Positions 18,460 to 26,896 of a DNA stretch of 64,000 nt are shown here, one piece after another. This DNA is from Puniceibacterium sp. IMCC21224. Its GTDB lineage: Bacteria; Pseudomonadota; Alphaproteobacteria; Rhodobacterales; Rhodobacteraceae. The notes below the pieces were generated by a model. That model ran no database searches, was not told the origin of the DNA, and saw only the letters and a program-made list of their open reading frames with translations. The first letter of the stretch is position 1; the number at the start of each line of letters is the position of its first letter. A program made the translations under genes and the position numbers. Location: the NCBI RefSeq assembly GCF_001038505.1, contig NZ_LDPY01000002.1, forward strand, positions 186,001 to 250,000, written 5' to 3'.

Positions 18460-19502
18460 TCGGACTCGATCGGCACCAGGAATTTGCCGTTATCAATGCG
18501 CTTGACGCCGTCCACGTACAGCGTGGGGTGCAATATTACCCCGTCCATATGAATGCTGGACCGGATCGAACCGCCGACATCGACATTGGTGCCCAGACCA
18601 AAGTGCATGGTCCCCATGATGTTCTTGTCCTCACGCTGGATGCCGCGAATGACGGCTTTGGCGTTGACGCCCACCGACGCCTCTGCCGGGCACATATAGG
18701 CATTGTCGTCGCCGTATGCCTCTAGATAATCGCGCAGGATGCGGGCGTCCGCATCGCCGTCGATCGAAACGACGCGACCATCCTTGACCGTCAGTTCGAT
18801 GGGTGAATACACCCGACCGATATGGTGCATGGTCAGGTCGATCACCAGCTTGCCGTTGGCGGTATATTCCACCGGGGCGACGTTGAATTCGCCGGTCGGG
18901 AACAGATAGTATAGCAGGTTGTTGCCTGGGCGGTTCTCGTCCCTGGCAAAGTCGATGATCTTGAAACGGTCAAAGTCGTCGCCCGGCAACGGCGGCTGGG
19001 TGATCCGGTCTTTGACAGAATAGGTGAAATCGGTCCCGTGGCGCGACGTGACCCGGCATTCCTGTGCGTTGGCACCGAACACGTTCTTGGCGACATAGTG
19101 CTTTCGCAGCGCAATCATCTTCATGTCATCGGTCACCGCGCCGGACTGGAACATTTCCAACGACATGCCGCCATCCATGCAGATCGCCGGTATCCCCGCC
19201 TCCATCGCCCTGAAGTTGGCAGGGCTATGCAGCATCCCGGTCGAGGCGAGCAGGATGTTGAAGTCCGACTTCATCATGGCCTCGCAAACGGCCGCAGGCG
19301 GATCGTAGTAATCTGCCGGGCGGCGCTCGAACAGCGCTACGGTCGACTCGGCACCGATGTCGGCCAGGATCGTCATCACCGCTTGCCAGACGCGGGGATC
19401 ATGCGCCGTGTCCGAGAGCACCAGAACCCGGCTGCCCGCCTTTATATTTCGCTCGATTGGCGCTCGTAGGTATTCAAGTGTCCCCGAGAAAGTCGCGCTC
19501 AT
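18456..19502 (-). CDS. NicX / aminopeptidase T-like family protein
   Basis: A 348-residue protein of the family that includes 2,5-dihydroxypyridine 5,6-dioxygenase (NicX) and M29-like leucyl aminopeptidases. The C-terminal half has CPAEASVGVN (residues 271-280), GTMHFGLGTN (297-306) and SSIHMDGV, which puts His318 and Asp320 at the indices I recall for two NicX iron ligands. The third NicX ligand (His265 from memory) has no His counterpart here; Glu274 occupies the comparable motif, as in generic family members. A metal-dependent ring-opening dioxygenase or a hydrolase is therefore possible. GGAG precedes the ATG. It is coupled to the alpha/beta hydrolase and preceded by two TGTCGACA palindromes. 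Confidence 0.72.
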   Translation of the reverse strand: MSATFSGTLEYLRAPIERNIKAGSRVLVLSDTAHDPRVWQAVMTILADIGAESTVALFERRPADYYDPPAAVCEAMMKSDFNILLASTGMLHSPANFRAMEAGIPAICMDGGMSLEMFQSGAVTDDMKMIALRKHYVAKNVFGANAQECRVTSRHGTDFTYSVKDRITQPPLPGDDFDRFKIIDFARDENRPGNNLLYYLFPTGEFNVAPVEYTANGKLVIDLTMHHIGRVYSPIELTVKDGRVVSIDGDADARILRDYLEAYGDDNAYMCPAEASVGVNAKAVIRGIQREDKNIMGTMHFGLGTNVDVGGSIRSSIHMDGVILHPTLYVDGVKRIDNGKFLVPIESD

Positions 19503-19719
19503 TTTCTTCTCCTATTTTTAGCGCCCACTCCCGCAGCGCTAAAGGTGGGGCTGATGCCGCCATCCAGCCCAATTGTCAGAATTCAACCGATGCAACGCAC
19601 CGGAGTCTCAGCTGCGGGCACGCACTTAGGAAGCTCACCCTGAGCGCCGGTTCACGCCGCCCGACAAAGGTCATGGCGGCTCCGCACTTGCCCGCGCTCA
19701 TCGGGTACCACGGCGCCCA

Positions 19720-19737
19720 AAATATGTCGACACATTT
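19720..19737. promoter_or_regulatory. Putative GntR operator, site D (extended palindrome)
   Basis: AAATATGTCGACACATTT, an 18-base inverted repeat with 16 of 18 positions paired, centred on a perfect TGTCGACA. It lies about 220 bases upstream of the nicX-like gene and is the most symmetrical copy of the motif in the window. Confidence 0.5.
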
Positions 19738-19928
19738 AGATCTGGGTGTTGGTGATTTTTGTTTGGACCATTCGATGAACTCGCTTTTCACAGGCGGGGC
19801 CGTGGAGTAATTTGCGTATTTATCTTATTAATTGGCAGTTTATCTATGTTTTGCGGCCGGAAGACTTCGTTCCCCAAACCATCTTCTAACTCTAGCCTGG
19901 ACCGCTCACCCAGCGAACCACTCATTAC

Positions 19929-19936
19929 TGTCGACA
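19929..19936. promoter_or_regulatory. Putative GntR operator (TGTCGACA), site E
   Basis: A second perfect TGTCGACA about 200 bases beyond site D, also upstream of the nicX-like gene and just past the terminator of the preceding operon. Flanks are not symmetrical. Two sites at this distance could support looping, but that is inference. Confidence 0.38.
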
Positions 19937-19965
19937 TATATTGCTATCACGACTTCGTCCGAAAC

Positions 19966-19995
19966 AAAAAACCCACCCATCGGCCTTGGGTGGGT
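19966..19995 (-). terminator. Rho-independent terminator of the polysaccharide/phosphorelay operon
   Basis: On the minus strand a 9-bp perfect stem (ACCCACCCA paired with TGGGTGGGT) with a 7-base loop is followed directly by six T. It lies about 265 bases after the stop of the last response regulator gene at 20258 and points the right way to end that operon. Poor T content on the other side makes it one-directional. Confidence 0.8.
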
Positions 19996-20257
19996 GTCTC
20001 GCTGCACTATGTTGATATCAGCCAAAAACGGCGAAAGGCCTACTGCACTTGGGTCAGCAGCGTCAGCGTTCCCCTTAAACTCCCGGAGAGCCCACTTATA
20101 CCCGTCTCGCTCGTGCACCAAATCATCAGGCAAGGCGTCTACAGAATCTAAGTGACCTTGGCTGATCCGTTTGGGGCCGTCGCACATGTGGCGAAATTTG
20201 CGTCAAATCTATCGGCTCGCCGAGTGACTCAGCGCCGGGAGCGGACCAACTGACGCG

Positions 20258-20617
20258 TCAATCCAGCTGCCTGAGAAAATCAGCAAGTTTTAGCGGTTTG
20301 AATGGCTTGTGCAGTACGTGGTTTGCCCCAAGTGAGCGGAATTCAGCCTCTGCCTCGGATGACGTCTTGGCGGTGCACATTATAATGATTGTATCGTTTA
20401 GAACGGCACGGCTGCGGGCGGTGCGCAATAGTTGCAGACCATCAGGAGGCGGCATCATCACATCCAGCATGATTACGTCAAAAGCGTCGCTCAGGATGAT
20501 ATCAAGCGCCTCGGCGCCGCTTGCTGCAAACCGAACGTCGATATCGTCCTCGGTCATCAGCGCCATTTCAACCAATTCGCGGATGTCAGCCTCGTCGTCG
20601 ACAAAGAGGAGTTTCAT
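20258..20617 (-). CDS. Single-domain response regulator (receiver)
   Basis: A 119-residue stand-alone receiver domain. The acidic pocket (VDDEAD near the start), the phosphoacceptor Asp52 in IMLDVMMPPPDG, a Thr in MCTAKTSS and Lys in LHKPFKP are all present, so it should be phosphorylated. There is no output domain, as in CheY- or Spo0F-like relay proteins. Its start overlaps the end of the histidine kinase gene by four bases, so the two are a natural pair. Within the operon it may pass phosphate to the Hpt protein or act directly on the polysaccharide synthase. It is the last gene before the terminator near 19.98 kb. Confidence 0.92.
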   Translation of the reverse strand: MKLLFVDDEADIRELVEMALMTEDDIDVRFAASGAEALDIILSDAFDVIMLDVMMPPPDGLQLLRTARSRAVLNDTIIIMCTAKTSSEAEAEFRSLGANHVLHKPFKPLKLADFLRQLD

Positions 20618-22614
20618 GCTGTCTGTTCCTCGGGTGTTTTGTTGTGCGCAACGGTCGAAAAAATAACGTAGAAAGTAGATCCATGGTCGGACGGGTGGTC
20701 GTCAATCGGCTTGCTGACCAGGGCAATCTTGCCATCCTGCCGTTTGACCAGCTCTTTGGTGATGGCCAGCCCAAGCCCGGTTCCTGTGGCCTGAACGCCC
20801 TGACCGTGCACCGGGGCTGTGAACCGCTGGAACAATCGTCCGCGCGCGCTTTCCGGGATTCCAGGACCGCGGTCGCTGACCCAAAACGAGACCGACCCTT
20901 CGTCTATGCTTGCGCCAATCCTGACCTCGCCGCCTTTGGGCGAGTATTTTACCGCGTTTGAAATGATGTTGGAAAACACCTGCTGGAGTCGCATACGGTC
21001 GGCCATAAAATAGGCCTGTTGATCAACTTGCTCCAGCACCAGCTTTACGCCCGCACCCATTCCATAGCCGGTATTGGTACTAAGCGCTTCGGCAAGCGCA
21101 TCGGAAACAGACAGTTGTTCCAGTTTAAAGTGAAGTTGCTGCTGATCTATCGCCTGTAGGGTCAGGATATCATTCACCAGCATCAGCAGGCGATCCGCAT
21201 TTCGCGCCGCCATGTCCACCAGTTTACCCGCACCATTCGGCAATTGTTCGCCAAACCGGCCCTCTAGCATGTCCAACGCGCCGGCAAGCGACGTCAGCGG
21301 TGTTCTCAGTTCATGGTTTATGGAGGTAATAAAGCTGTCCCTGGCGGATGTCAGTCGCTCTTGCGAGGTGATATCTGACAGGACGCAATACACAAAGTTC
21401 ATACCGTTCAGCTCCAGGCTCATCGCACGCGCCTGAATATGCATGGGTTCGCCTTTCCCTGCATCCCTGTTCATGTTCAGTTTGTAATTGCGCGGTTCGC
21501 CGCCCAGTTCCGTCTTCCAGGGAATAAGTTCCATGAGCTTGGACGACGCCTCTTCGGCGTTGCTGGCATCCAGCAGGTCGCGTGCTTTCTTGTTCGCACG
21601 CCGCATAGAGCGATCGTCGCCAAACACCACGATCCCGTCGGCCACGTTTTGAAAGATCGCATCGAACTCTTTTTGGGCGGCTTGGATGCGCCGGTTGCCC
21701 CGCTCGGTTCGATATAACGACTCTGCGAGCTTAAAGCTTTTCAACTGGGAATGTATGGCAATCCCCAAGGCGGTGGCGAACAGCAGAACAGAAACGGTTA
21801 CGAAGGCCACCGACCGCTCGAGCTGACCCAGAAGTATCGCCTCGCGCGAGCGGGAAACAGTTACCGTAAGATCAAGAGACGGGATTTGTCTGGAAGCAGA
21901 AAGAACCGAAACTGAAAGATCTCTTGCCTCCTTGGGAGCCGAAAATGCGACATCACCATTTTCGGTGACCATTTCGATTATCATGTCTGACTGAAAACCG
22001 GTGGAGGACAGCAGTTCCGCAAAATAATCTTCGCCAAGCGCGGATGCGGCTACGCCGAGAATTACCCCTTCGCGGTTCAGGATCGGCCAGGCAATCGGCG
22101 TGACCCGACGGTCTGTTCCCCGCGATGCAATCGGCACACCTATCGCATACTGACCACGGGTCAGATTAAGGGCACGCTGAAAATACTGTCGATCAGAAAG
22201 GTCAACTCCAACCAGTTGTCCCACAGAGGCCCAGATCACGGTGCCGCGTCGATCAATGAGCACGAGACTGTCGATCTGTTCAACCTGCTGGACAACCCCG
22301 CGCAACAACGCGCCGTAGGTTTCATCTACCCAATCGGCATCCCGTAGCGGAAGCTGCGCCACGCGATCAAGCGCGTTCCATATTTGGATGTTCGAGATGC
22401 TGAGGGACGATTCAACGTTGGTCTGTAGCAGTTCAGCGATATGGTTCAGCTGGAGATCCGCCTCGTCCAATGTGCGTCGGTAGTCCGCGCGGACAAGAAA
22501 GGCGACACCCAGAGAGAAACTTGCAACCAGAATGAACAGAAGCGTCGCAAGCAACAGCTTGGTTCTGGCTGTGACCGCCTCTCTCGTCGGGCTGGGAGGT
22601 TCAAGCTGAAACAT
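20614..22614 (-). CDS. Membrane sensor histidine kinase (Cache-like sensor, PAS, HisKA, HATPase)
   Basis: A 666-residue kinase. A first membrane helix (about residues 19-42), a periplasmic Cache-like sensor (about 43-270, containing the conserved-looking DRRGTVIWASVGQLVGVDLS), and a second helix near 275-295 are followed by a PAS domain (about 315-430), a HisKA domain with the phosphoacceptor His in SINHELRTPLTS, and an HATPase domain with NIISNAVKYSPKGG, SDRGPGIP and GTGLGLAI. All ATP-binding boxes look intact. It overlaps the end of the degenerate-GGDEF regulator gene and the start of the single receiver, placing it at the centre of the phosphorelay. The signal sensed by the periplasmic domain is unknown. 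Confidence 0.92.
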   Translation of the reverse strand: MFQLEPPSPTREAVTARTKLLLATLLFILVASFSLGVAFLVRADYRRTLDEADLQLNHIAELLQTNVESSLSISNIQIWNALDRVAQLPLRDADWVDETYGALLRGVVQQVEQIDSLVLIDRRGTVIWASVGQLVGVDLSDRQYFQRALNLTRGQYAIGVPIASRGTDRRVTPIAWPILNREGVILGVAASALGEDYFAELLSSTGFQSDMIIEMVTENGDVAFSAPKEARDLSVSVLSASRQIPSLDLTVTVSRSREAILLGQLERSVAFVTVSVLLFATALGIAIHSQLKSFKLAESLYRTERGNRRIQAAQKEFDAIFQNVADGIVVFGDDRSMRRANKKARDLLDASNAEEASSKLMELIPWKTELGGEPRNYKLNMNRDAGKGEPMHIQARAMSLELNGMNFVYCVLSDITSQERLTSARDSFITSINHELRTPLTSLAGALDMLEGRFGEQLPNGAGKLVDMAARNADRLLMLVNDILTLQAIDQQQLHFKLEQLSVSDALAEALSTNTGYGMGAGVKLVLEQVDQQAYFMADRMRLQQVFSNIISNAVKYSPKGGEVRIGASIDEGSVSFWVSDRGPGIPESARGRLFQRFTAPVHGQGVQATGTGLGLAITKELVKRQDGKIALVSKPIDDHPSDHGSTFYVIFSTVAHNKTPEEQTA

Positions 22615-23584
22615 TCGGGCCCTGACTGACGGTTGGCGATACCTTGACTTCTATTGAACCTGGGGACCCACGGCTGGCCCGCACTGCGGCATTGATGGCA
22701 TCGGCCATACCCCCCGCTACCGTTTTGGCTGCCCCTGGCGGCACAATTCCGGCGCTTATGGTCACTGTTTTGTCGCCCCAGGGTAACGGGAGTTCCACCG
22801 CGCTTTCCGCGACACCGGACATGCAACGCGTGGCCAGATCAACCAGAGCGGCCTGATCCGACCGCAACGAGATCAGGCAAAAAATGTCGTCTTCCCAGTG
22901 GCCGAAAAGGTTCCCGGCAGAAATCGAAACCTGCCCCAGAGCAGCGCCTGTGGCCCGAATGATGTCTAGTTTGTCGGCTTTGTTAAAGTCGTGATCACCC
23001 TGAAGCCTGTCGATGCAGAGCGCGACGATTCCCAGATCCTTTAGATCGCTTTCCCCAAGATCGGACAGCGCCGCATGCAGGCTGAACCGCTGCGCGACAA
23101 GTCCGGGGATCGGTTCGCTTGATGGGAATGCTGCCCCGCCGCCCCGAGCGGCCTTGCCGTTTCCCGCAGGTTGTCGCGGCTCGGTACGACGTCTGTCCAA
23201 TGCGGCCTTGAGCCGCAGAGAGCTTCTGATACGGGCCTGCAACTCAATTCTGTCAAAGGGTTTGGTGACATAGTCATTGGCGCCGGCCAAGAACGCCTGC
23301 GAAAGCGAGTTTGTATCCTTGCGACTGGTCAACATGATGATCGGGATATCAGTCCATTGTGCCAGCCCGCGGATTCGCGCGCACAATTCTATTCCGTCTA
23401 TTCCGGGCATCATAATGTCCAGCAGGATCAGATCCGCCGCAACGGTTCCGGAACTGATGGCCTCAAGTGCCTCGGCCGGATCAAGGAAACTTACGACATT
23501 ATCGAAACCAAATTCAGACAGCGTCGTCTGGATCACCGCCTGCGCGATATCGGAATCGTCAATGGAAATTATGGTTCGGCTCAT
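22601..23584 (-). CDS. Response regulator with degenerate GGDEF output domain
   Basis: About 327 residues from the ATG at 23584, chosen because the receiver starts right there (MSRTIISIDDSDIAQAV); a longer frame to 23650 would overlap the previous gene. The receiver spans about 1-122 with acidic Asp9/Asp10, phosphoacceptor Asp56 in LILLDIMMPGIDG and Lys in VTKPFDR. After a linker, residues about 165-310 follow the layout of a GGDEF domain (ALCIDRLQGDHDFNKADKLD, later TISAGIVPP), but the signature is WEDDI instead of GGDEF. Cyclic-di-GMP synthesis is therefore unlikely; a binding or scaffolding role is more likely. It lies between the membrane glycosyl protein and the kinase in the operon. Confidence 0.85.
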   Translation of the reverse strand: MSRTIISIDDSDIAQAVIQTTLSEFGFDNVVSFLDPAEALEAISSGTVAADLILLDIMMPGIDGIELCARIRGLAQWTDIPIIMLTSRKDTNSLSQAFLAGANDYVTKPFDRIELQARIRSSLRLKAALDRRRTEPRQPAGNGKAARGGGAAFPSSEPIPGLVAQRFSLHAALSDLGESDLKDLGIVALCIDRLQGDHDFNKADKLDIIRATGAALGQVSISAGNLFGHWEDDIFCLISLRSDQAALVDLATRCMSGVAESAVELPLPWGDKTVTISAGIVPPGAAKTVAGGMADAINAAVRASRGSPGSIEVKVSPTVSQGPNVSA

Positions 23585-23594
23585 GGTTACGCCT

Positions 23595-25004
23595 TTACTG
23601 TCCAAATTTCTGGTACACTCGCCAATTGTCGTCCTCAAAAACCTGGCCATAGTTATTGAGCTTGTCAGACTTCAGAAGCGGAAATCCCCGCAACACGCGA
23701 TCACTTGTGACGGAGTCGTCATCCCCATTCTGGGTTACGATATAGTCGGCCGTGATGCGCCCGCCCTGCAATGCCGTATCATAGGCCGGTGAGCCAGCAA
23801 GCAGCAGGTTGGCCACAGTACCGAGGGCAGTCACAATCTCTGGATTTCTTTCAACATCCACCATGATGTTATCCTTGGCAACGAGAAACCCCGCGATTTC
23901 CCGAGTCGGCGACACTGCACCCGAATTCTGACGGGTCATGGCCGTATACCATCGGGCCGTTTCGTTCCCCTTATTCTCCCGAAAGGAAATCAAGCACAGC
24001 AAAAGCGACAGGGCCGGTAATGCGATCATGTTTGCCGTGCGCATGGTTACAGGCGGCCAAAAGCGCATCGCAACGGCGATGACCGACAACATCGGTGCTA
24101 TGGCGATAAAAGGGTCCGACTCGATATGGTAGAAAGAGTTAAGGACGTAGGCGCCAAACACCGTCCCCATTGCGGCCAATAACGGCATGAAATGACGCGG
24201 GCTTTTGACTGTCCGGAACACCGCTACGAAGGCAACTGGCGTAATTCCCGCCAGGACGACCCCGTGATTGCCACCGACAGCGTCCATGTCCCTGCCAACG
24301 ATAAGCGGTATGAGCGAGCTGTTGAAAATCGCGCTGATGAACAGCAATGATGCGACGGCCGTCAGCACTGGAAAAAACATGGAAAAGAGATATCCCCATG
24401 ACGAGGCGACAAGCATGCTTGGTCGTGCGGCGACGATGATACAGGGCATCGCCCCAGCGCAGATCAGCAAGCCGTAGCTGTGTGACAGCGAGACAATCAA
24501 AAGTCCCACAGCCACCTTCATCATGTCCGGCGCATTGCCCGAGAGTCTGAGATTGACGAGCCCCCTCGCGTAGATCCAGCTGCCGATCAGCAACAATACC
24601 GTTTCCGGCCCATCAGATACCGCACGCAGAAAGAATGGATTCAACGTCAGAAGCGCCGTAACCAATATAGCGGCGAGCGTCCCGAGATTGCCCTTGTCAC
24701 GCAAATTGAAGAACCAGATGAGGACCAGAAAGGCCCCAAGCCCCGCAGACAAAAGTGACGGGATCGGCACCGACGTACCGCCAGTCGCGCCCTGAATTAT
24801 GAGGGCCAGAACATAGGGCACCGGAGGATAAAATGCGTCGGTGGCGCGAAACCCCGGCGGCCCGTCTATCAACACGATCGCCTTGGCCCAAAGGTTGGTC
24901 ACGCTCTGCGACACAAAACCGTTCGCCTCGGCCCAGGCGAGCGTGACAAGAAGGACAGTCGCGAGCGCTGTCCATGCCGCAATCATGCGGATCAGCGGGC
25001 TCAT
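23595..25004 (-). CDS. Polytopic membrane protein, GT-C glycosyltransferase-like
   Basis: A 469-residue protein with about ten hydrophobic helices and a C-terminal soluble tail (about 370-469). Its first loop (GPPGFRATDAFYPPVPYVLA) has the acidic/aromatic composition of GT-C lipid-linked sugar transferases, and the overall hydropathy resembles the ArnT/PMT group. I cannot confirm a family from motifs. It is translationally coupled to the preceding processive glycosyltransferase gene (four-base overlap) and precedes the regulator genes, so a role in modifying or exporting the polysaccharide is inferred. Confidence 0.65.
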   Translation of the reverse strand: MSPLIRMIAAWTALATVLLVTLAWAEANGFVSQSVTNLWAKAIVLIDGPPGFRATDAFYPPVPYVLALIIQGATGGTSVPIPSLLSAGLGAFLVLIWFFNLRDKGNLGTLAAILVTALLTLNPFFLRAVSDGPETVLLLIGSWIYARGLVNLRLSGNAPDMMKVAVGLLIVSLSHSYGLLICAGAMPCIIVAARPSMLVASSWGYLFSMFFPVLTAVASLLFISAIFNSSLIPLIVGRDMDAVGGNHGVVLAGITPVAFVAVFRTVKSPRHFMPLLAAMGTVFGAYVLNSFYHIESDPFIAIAPMLSVIAVAMRFWPPVTMRTANMIALPALSLLLCLISFRENKGNETARWYTAMTRQNSGAVSPTREIAGFLVAKDNIMVDVERNPEIVTALGTVANLLLAGSPAYDTALQGGRITADYIVTQNGDDDSVTSDRVLRGFPLLKSDKLNNYGQVFEDDNWRVYQKFGQ

Positions 25005-26890
25005 GCTTCGACCCCGCCGGATTCCAGCTTGGCTTCTGCGACTTCATTGGCCGTGTGTTTGGACAAGCCATGCTGGGTTTTTTCCCAATAGAAGGGGTTA
25101 AAGACCAGTTGAGACAGTGCTTTGTAAGAGGCGATAGTCATTAGCACCCAGTAGCCAACCACGGTAATGCCCCAGGGTGCCAAATCCGTCCAACGACGCC
25201 GGAACGGGGCAACCATCGTGAGGTAGATCAGCAGCCCATTTCCCGCCAGCAGATTGATAAGCGACAGGTAAAGGATCTGAGGCGGAAAATATGGCGAGAT
25301 GACATCCGTTCCAAAGAACATCCAAACCGCGAAGATGGTCCAGAACACGGGGTTGAGCAGTCCGGACAGAAAAGTACCGCCGATGAAAAAGATGAACCCG
25401 AACACGCCCAGAGGACCGATTGTCCGCCACAAGTGAATCGGACGCCGACTGTGCACAAGGAAGGTCTGCATGTAGCCCTTGATCCACCTCGATCGCTGGC
25501 GGATCCAGTTGGGGATCGACACGTTGGCCTCTTCAAAGGTGGTGGAATCGATGACACCGACGCGATAGCCCTTTTGCGTCAGCCTGATGCCCAGATCGGC
25601 GTCTTCGGTCACATTAAACGGATCCCACGCATTCAGTTCGCGCAAGACGTCCATGCGGAAATGGTTCGATGTCCCACCCAGCGGGATTGGCACCTTTAGC
25701 TTTTCCAGCCCTGGCAGCATCAGATCGAACCAAAGCGAATAGTCGAGGGTAAACATCCGCGTGAGCCAGTTCTCACGCGAATTGTAATAGTTGAGGCGGC
25801 ACTGGATGCAGGCCGTGTTCGGCGCAGATTGCCGGAATGCAGCAAGAACCTTTTTGAGCTGGTCTGGTTCCGGCTTGTCTTCGGCATCAAAGATCACAAG
25901 GAATTCGCCCTGCGAATAACGCAGCGCAAAGTTGCAGGCTTTCGGCTTGGTCTGGGGATGCGAGGCAGGCACGCGCACGATTTCGAACACCCCCTCGAGT
26001 CCCAGCTTTCTGGCCGCATCAATCGTTTCATGATCGCCTTCTTCAAGGACGATCTTGATGTCCAGCTTGGCCAGCGGATAGTCCAGATTCCGCAGCGCCT
26101 GTGCCAGAATCGGCAGTACTTCGGGTTCGCGGAACATCGGCACAAGGACCGTGTAGACCGGCAGATCCTCGTCGCGCAGCAACGCCGCCTCGGCGCTGAT
26201 CGCCTTGGACGAGTTTTCCTGCGCCTCGCCACCGACCCAGACAAGGACCGCCTTGAACAGAAAATTTCCGGTGTAGAAAACCGTCAGCAGGGCATTGATC
26301 ACAATCAGCGTCGTGATCGGCGCAAAGGCGATTCCGGCAAGGAATACGGAAAGCAGCAGATAGATCGCCAGGACCTGTGGCGGCGTAATAACATTTTGCG
26401 CCGACATGTCCGGATCAATTTCCGCCAGCGCAAAGACCGCATCATGCGAATGCTGTTCACGGAATGCCCGCTGGATAGACCAGGAGACGTCAAAATGCGA
26501 GGCAACAACGATTTTGGCACCGGGGCCATAGACGTCGCGGATATGGAGCAGCGTCCTCGGGCCGGGCCGCGCTGTTGCAACCGTGATCTGCCCCCCGGCG
26601 TCGGACACCGGCACAGTCATCATGTCATTCATGACGCGCGGATCGAACCGGCGGATCAGCGCGTCCTCAGCCCTGTCATCGGTCAGATTGACCAGCTTCA
26701 GATCAAAATGGGTCGCAATTTCGCGATAGAGTGCCTCGGATGAGACCCATTTTCGCGCATTGAGCACCTTGACCAGAGAGACATTCCAGTCAATCGCAAG
26801 CTGTTCCGCCTGATCGAGCTGATCTGGGCTAAGTACACCACGGTCCAGCAACAGGGATCCGATTGCCTCGCTCTCGGCGTCTAGTCCCAT
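25001..26890 (-). CDS. Processive family 2 glycosyltransferase with N-terminal MshEN/GspE-N-like domain
   Basis: A 629-residue BcsA-like inner-membrane synthase. Residues about 1-160 resemble the GspE-N/MshEN domain (IGSLLLDRGVLSPDQLDQAE), a fold that binds cyclic-di-GMP in some proteins, though the usual leading Arg is absent here. Two helices (about 170-215) follow. The GT2 domain has DAED (335-338), TED (428-430) and QRSRW (465-469), the catalytic and acceptor motifs of cellulose- or hyaluronan-type synthases. Several C-terminal helices form the channel. No PilZ domain is seen. The gene lies directly after a BcsB-like gene, and together they make and export a beta-linked exopolysaccharide of unknown composition. 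Confidence 0.9.
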   Translation of the reverse strand: MGLDAESEAIGSLLLDRGVLSPDQLDQAEQLAIDWNVSLVKVLNARKWVSSEALYREIATHFDLKLVNLTDDRAEDALIRRFDPRVMNDMMTVPVSDAGGQITVATARPGPRTLLHIRDVYGPGAKIVVASHFDVSWSIQRAFREQHSHDAVFALAEIDPDMSAQNVITPPQVLAIYLLLSVFLAGIAFAPITTLIVINALLTVFYTGNFLFKAVLVWVGGEAQENSSKAISAEAALLRDEDLPVYTVLVPMFREPEVLPILAQALRNLDYPLAKLDIKIVLEEGDHETIDAARKLGLEGVFEIVRVPASHPQTKPKACNFALRYSQGEFLVIFDAEDKPEPDQLKKVLAAFRQSAPNTACIQCRLNYYNSRENWLTRMFTLDYSLWFDLMLPGLEKLKVPIPLGGTSNHFRMDVLRELNAWDPFNVTEDADLGIRLTQKGYRVGVIDSTTFEEANVSIPNWIRQRSRWIKGYMQTFLVHSRRPIHLWRTIGPLGVFGFIFFIGGTFLSGLLNPVFWTIFAVWMFFGTDVISPYFPPQILYLSLINLLAGNGLLIYLTMVAPFRRRWTDLAPWGITVVGYWVLMTIASYKALSQLVFNPFYWEKTQHGLSKHTANEVAEAKLESGGVEA

Positions 26891-26896
26891 GCTAGA

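Larger units (their letters stand above)
19503..20257. other. Intergenic region: operators and a terminator, no gene recognised
   Basis: About 755 bases, visibly more AT-rich than its surroundings from about 19.7 kb. It contains two perfect TGTCGACA palindromes (19725-19732, 19929-19936) in the upstream region of the nicX-like gene and a strong minus-strand hairpin terminator. A minus-strand frame at 19906-20187 runs through the terminator hairpin, lacks a ribosome binding site and is not believed. The stretch 19996-20257 between the response regulator and the terminator could hold a 3' UTR or small RNA. Confidence 0.55.

Noticed and set aside
19906..20187. 93-codon minus-strand frame downstream of the response regulator
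   Set aside because: No ribosome binding site or known motif, and it runs through a strong terminator hairpin.
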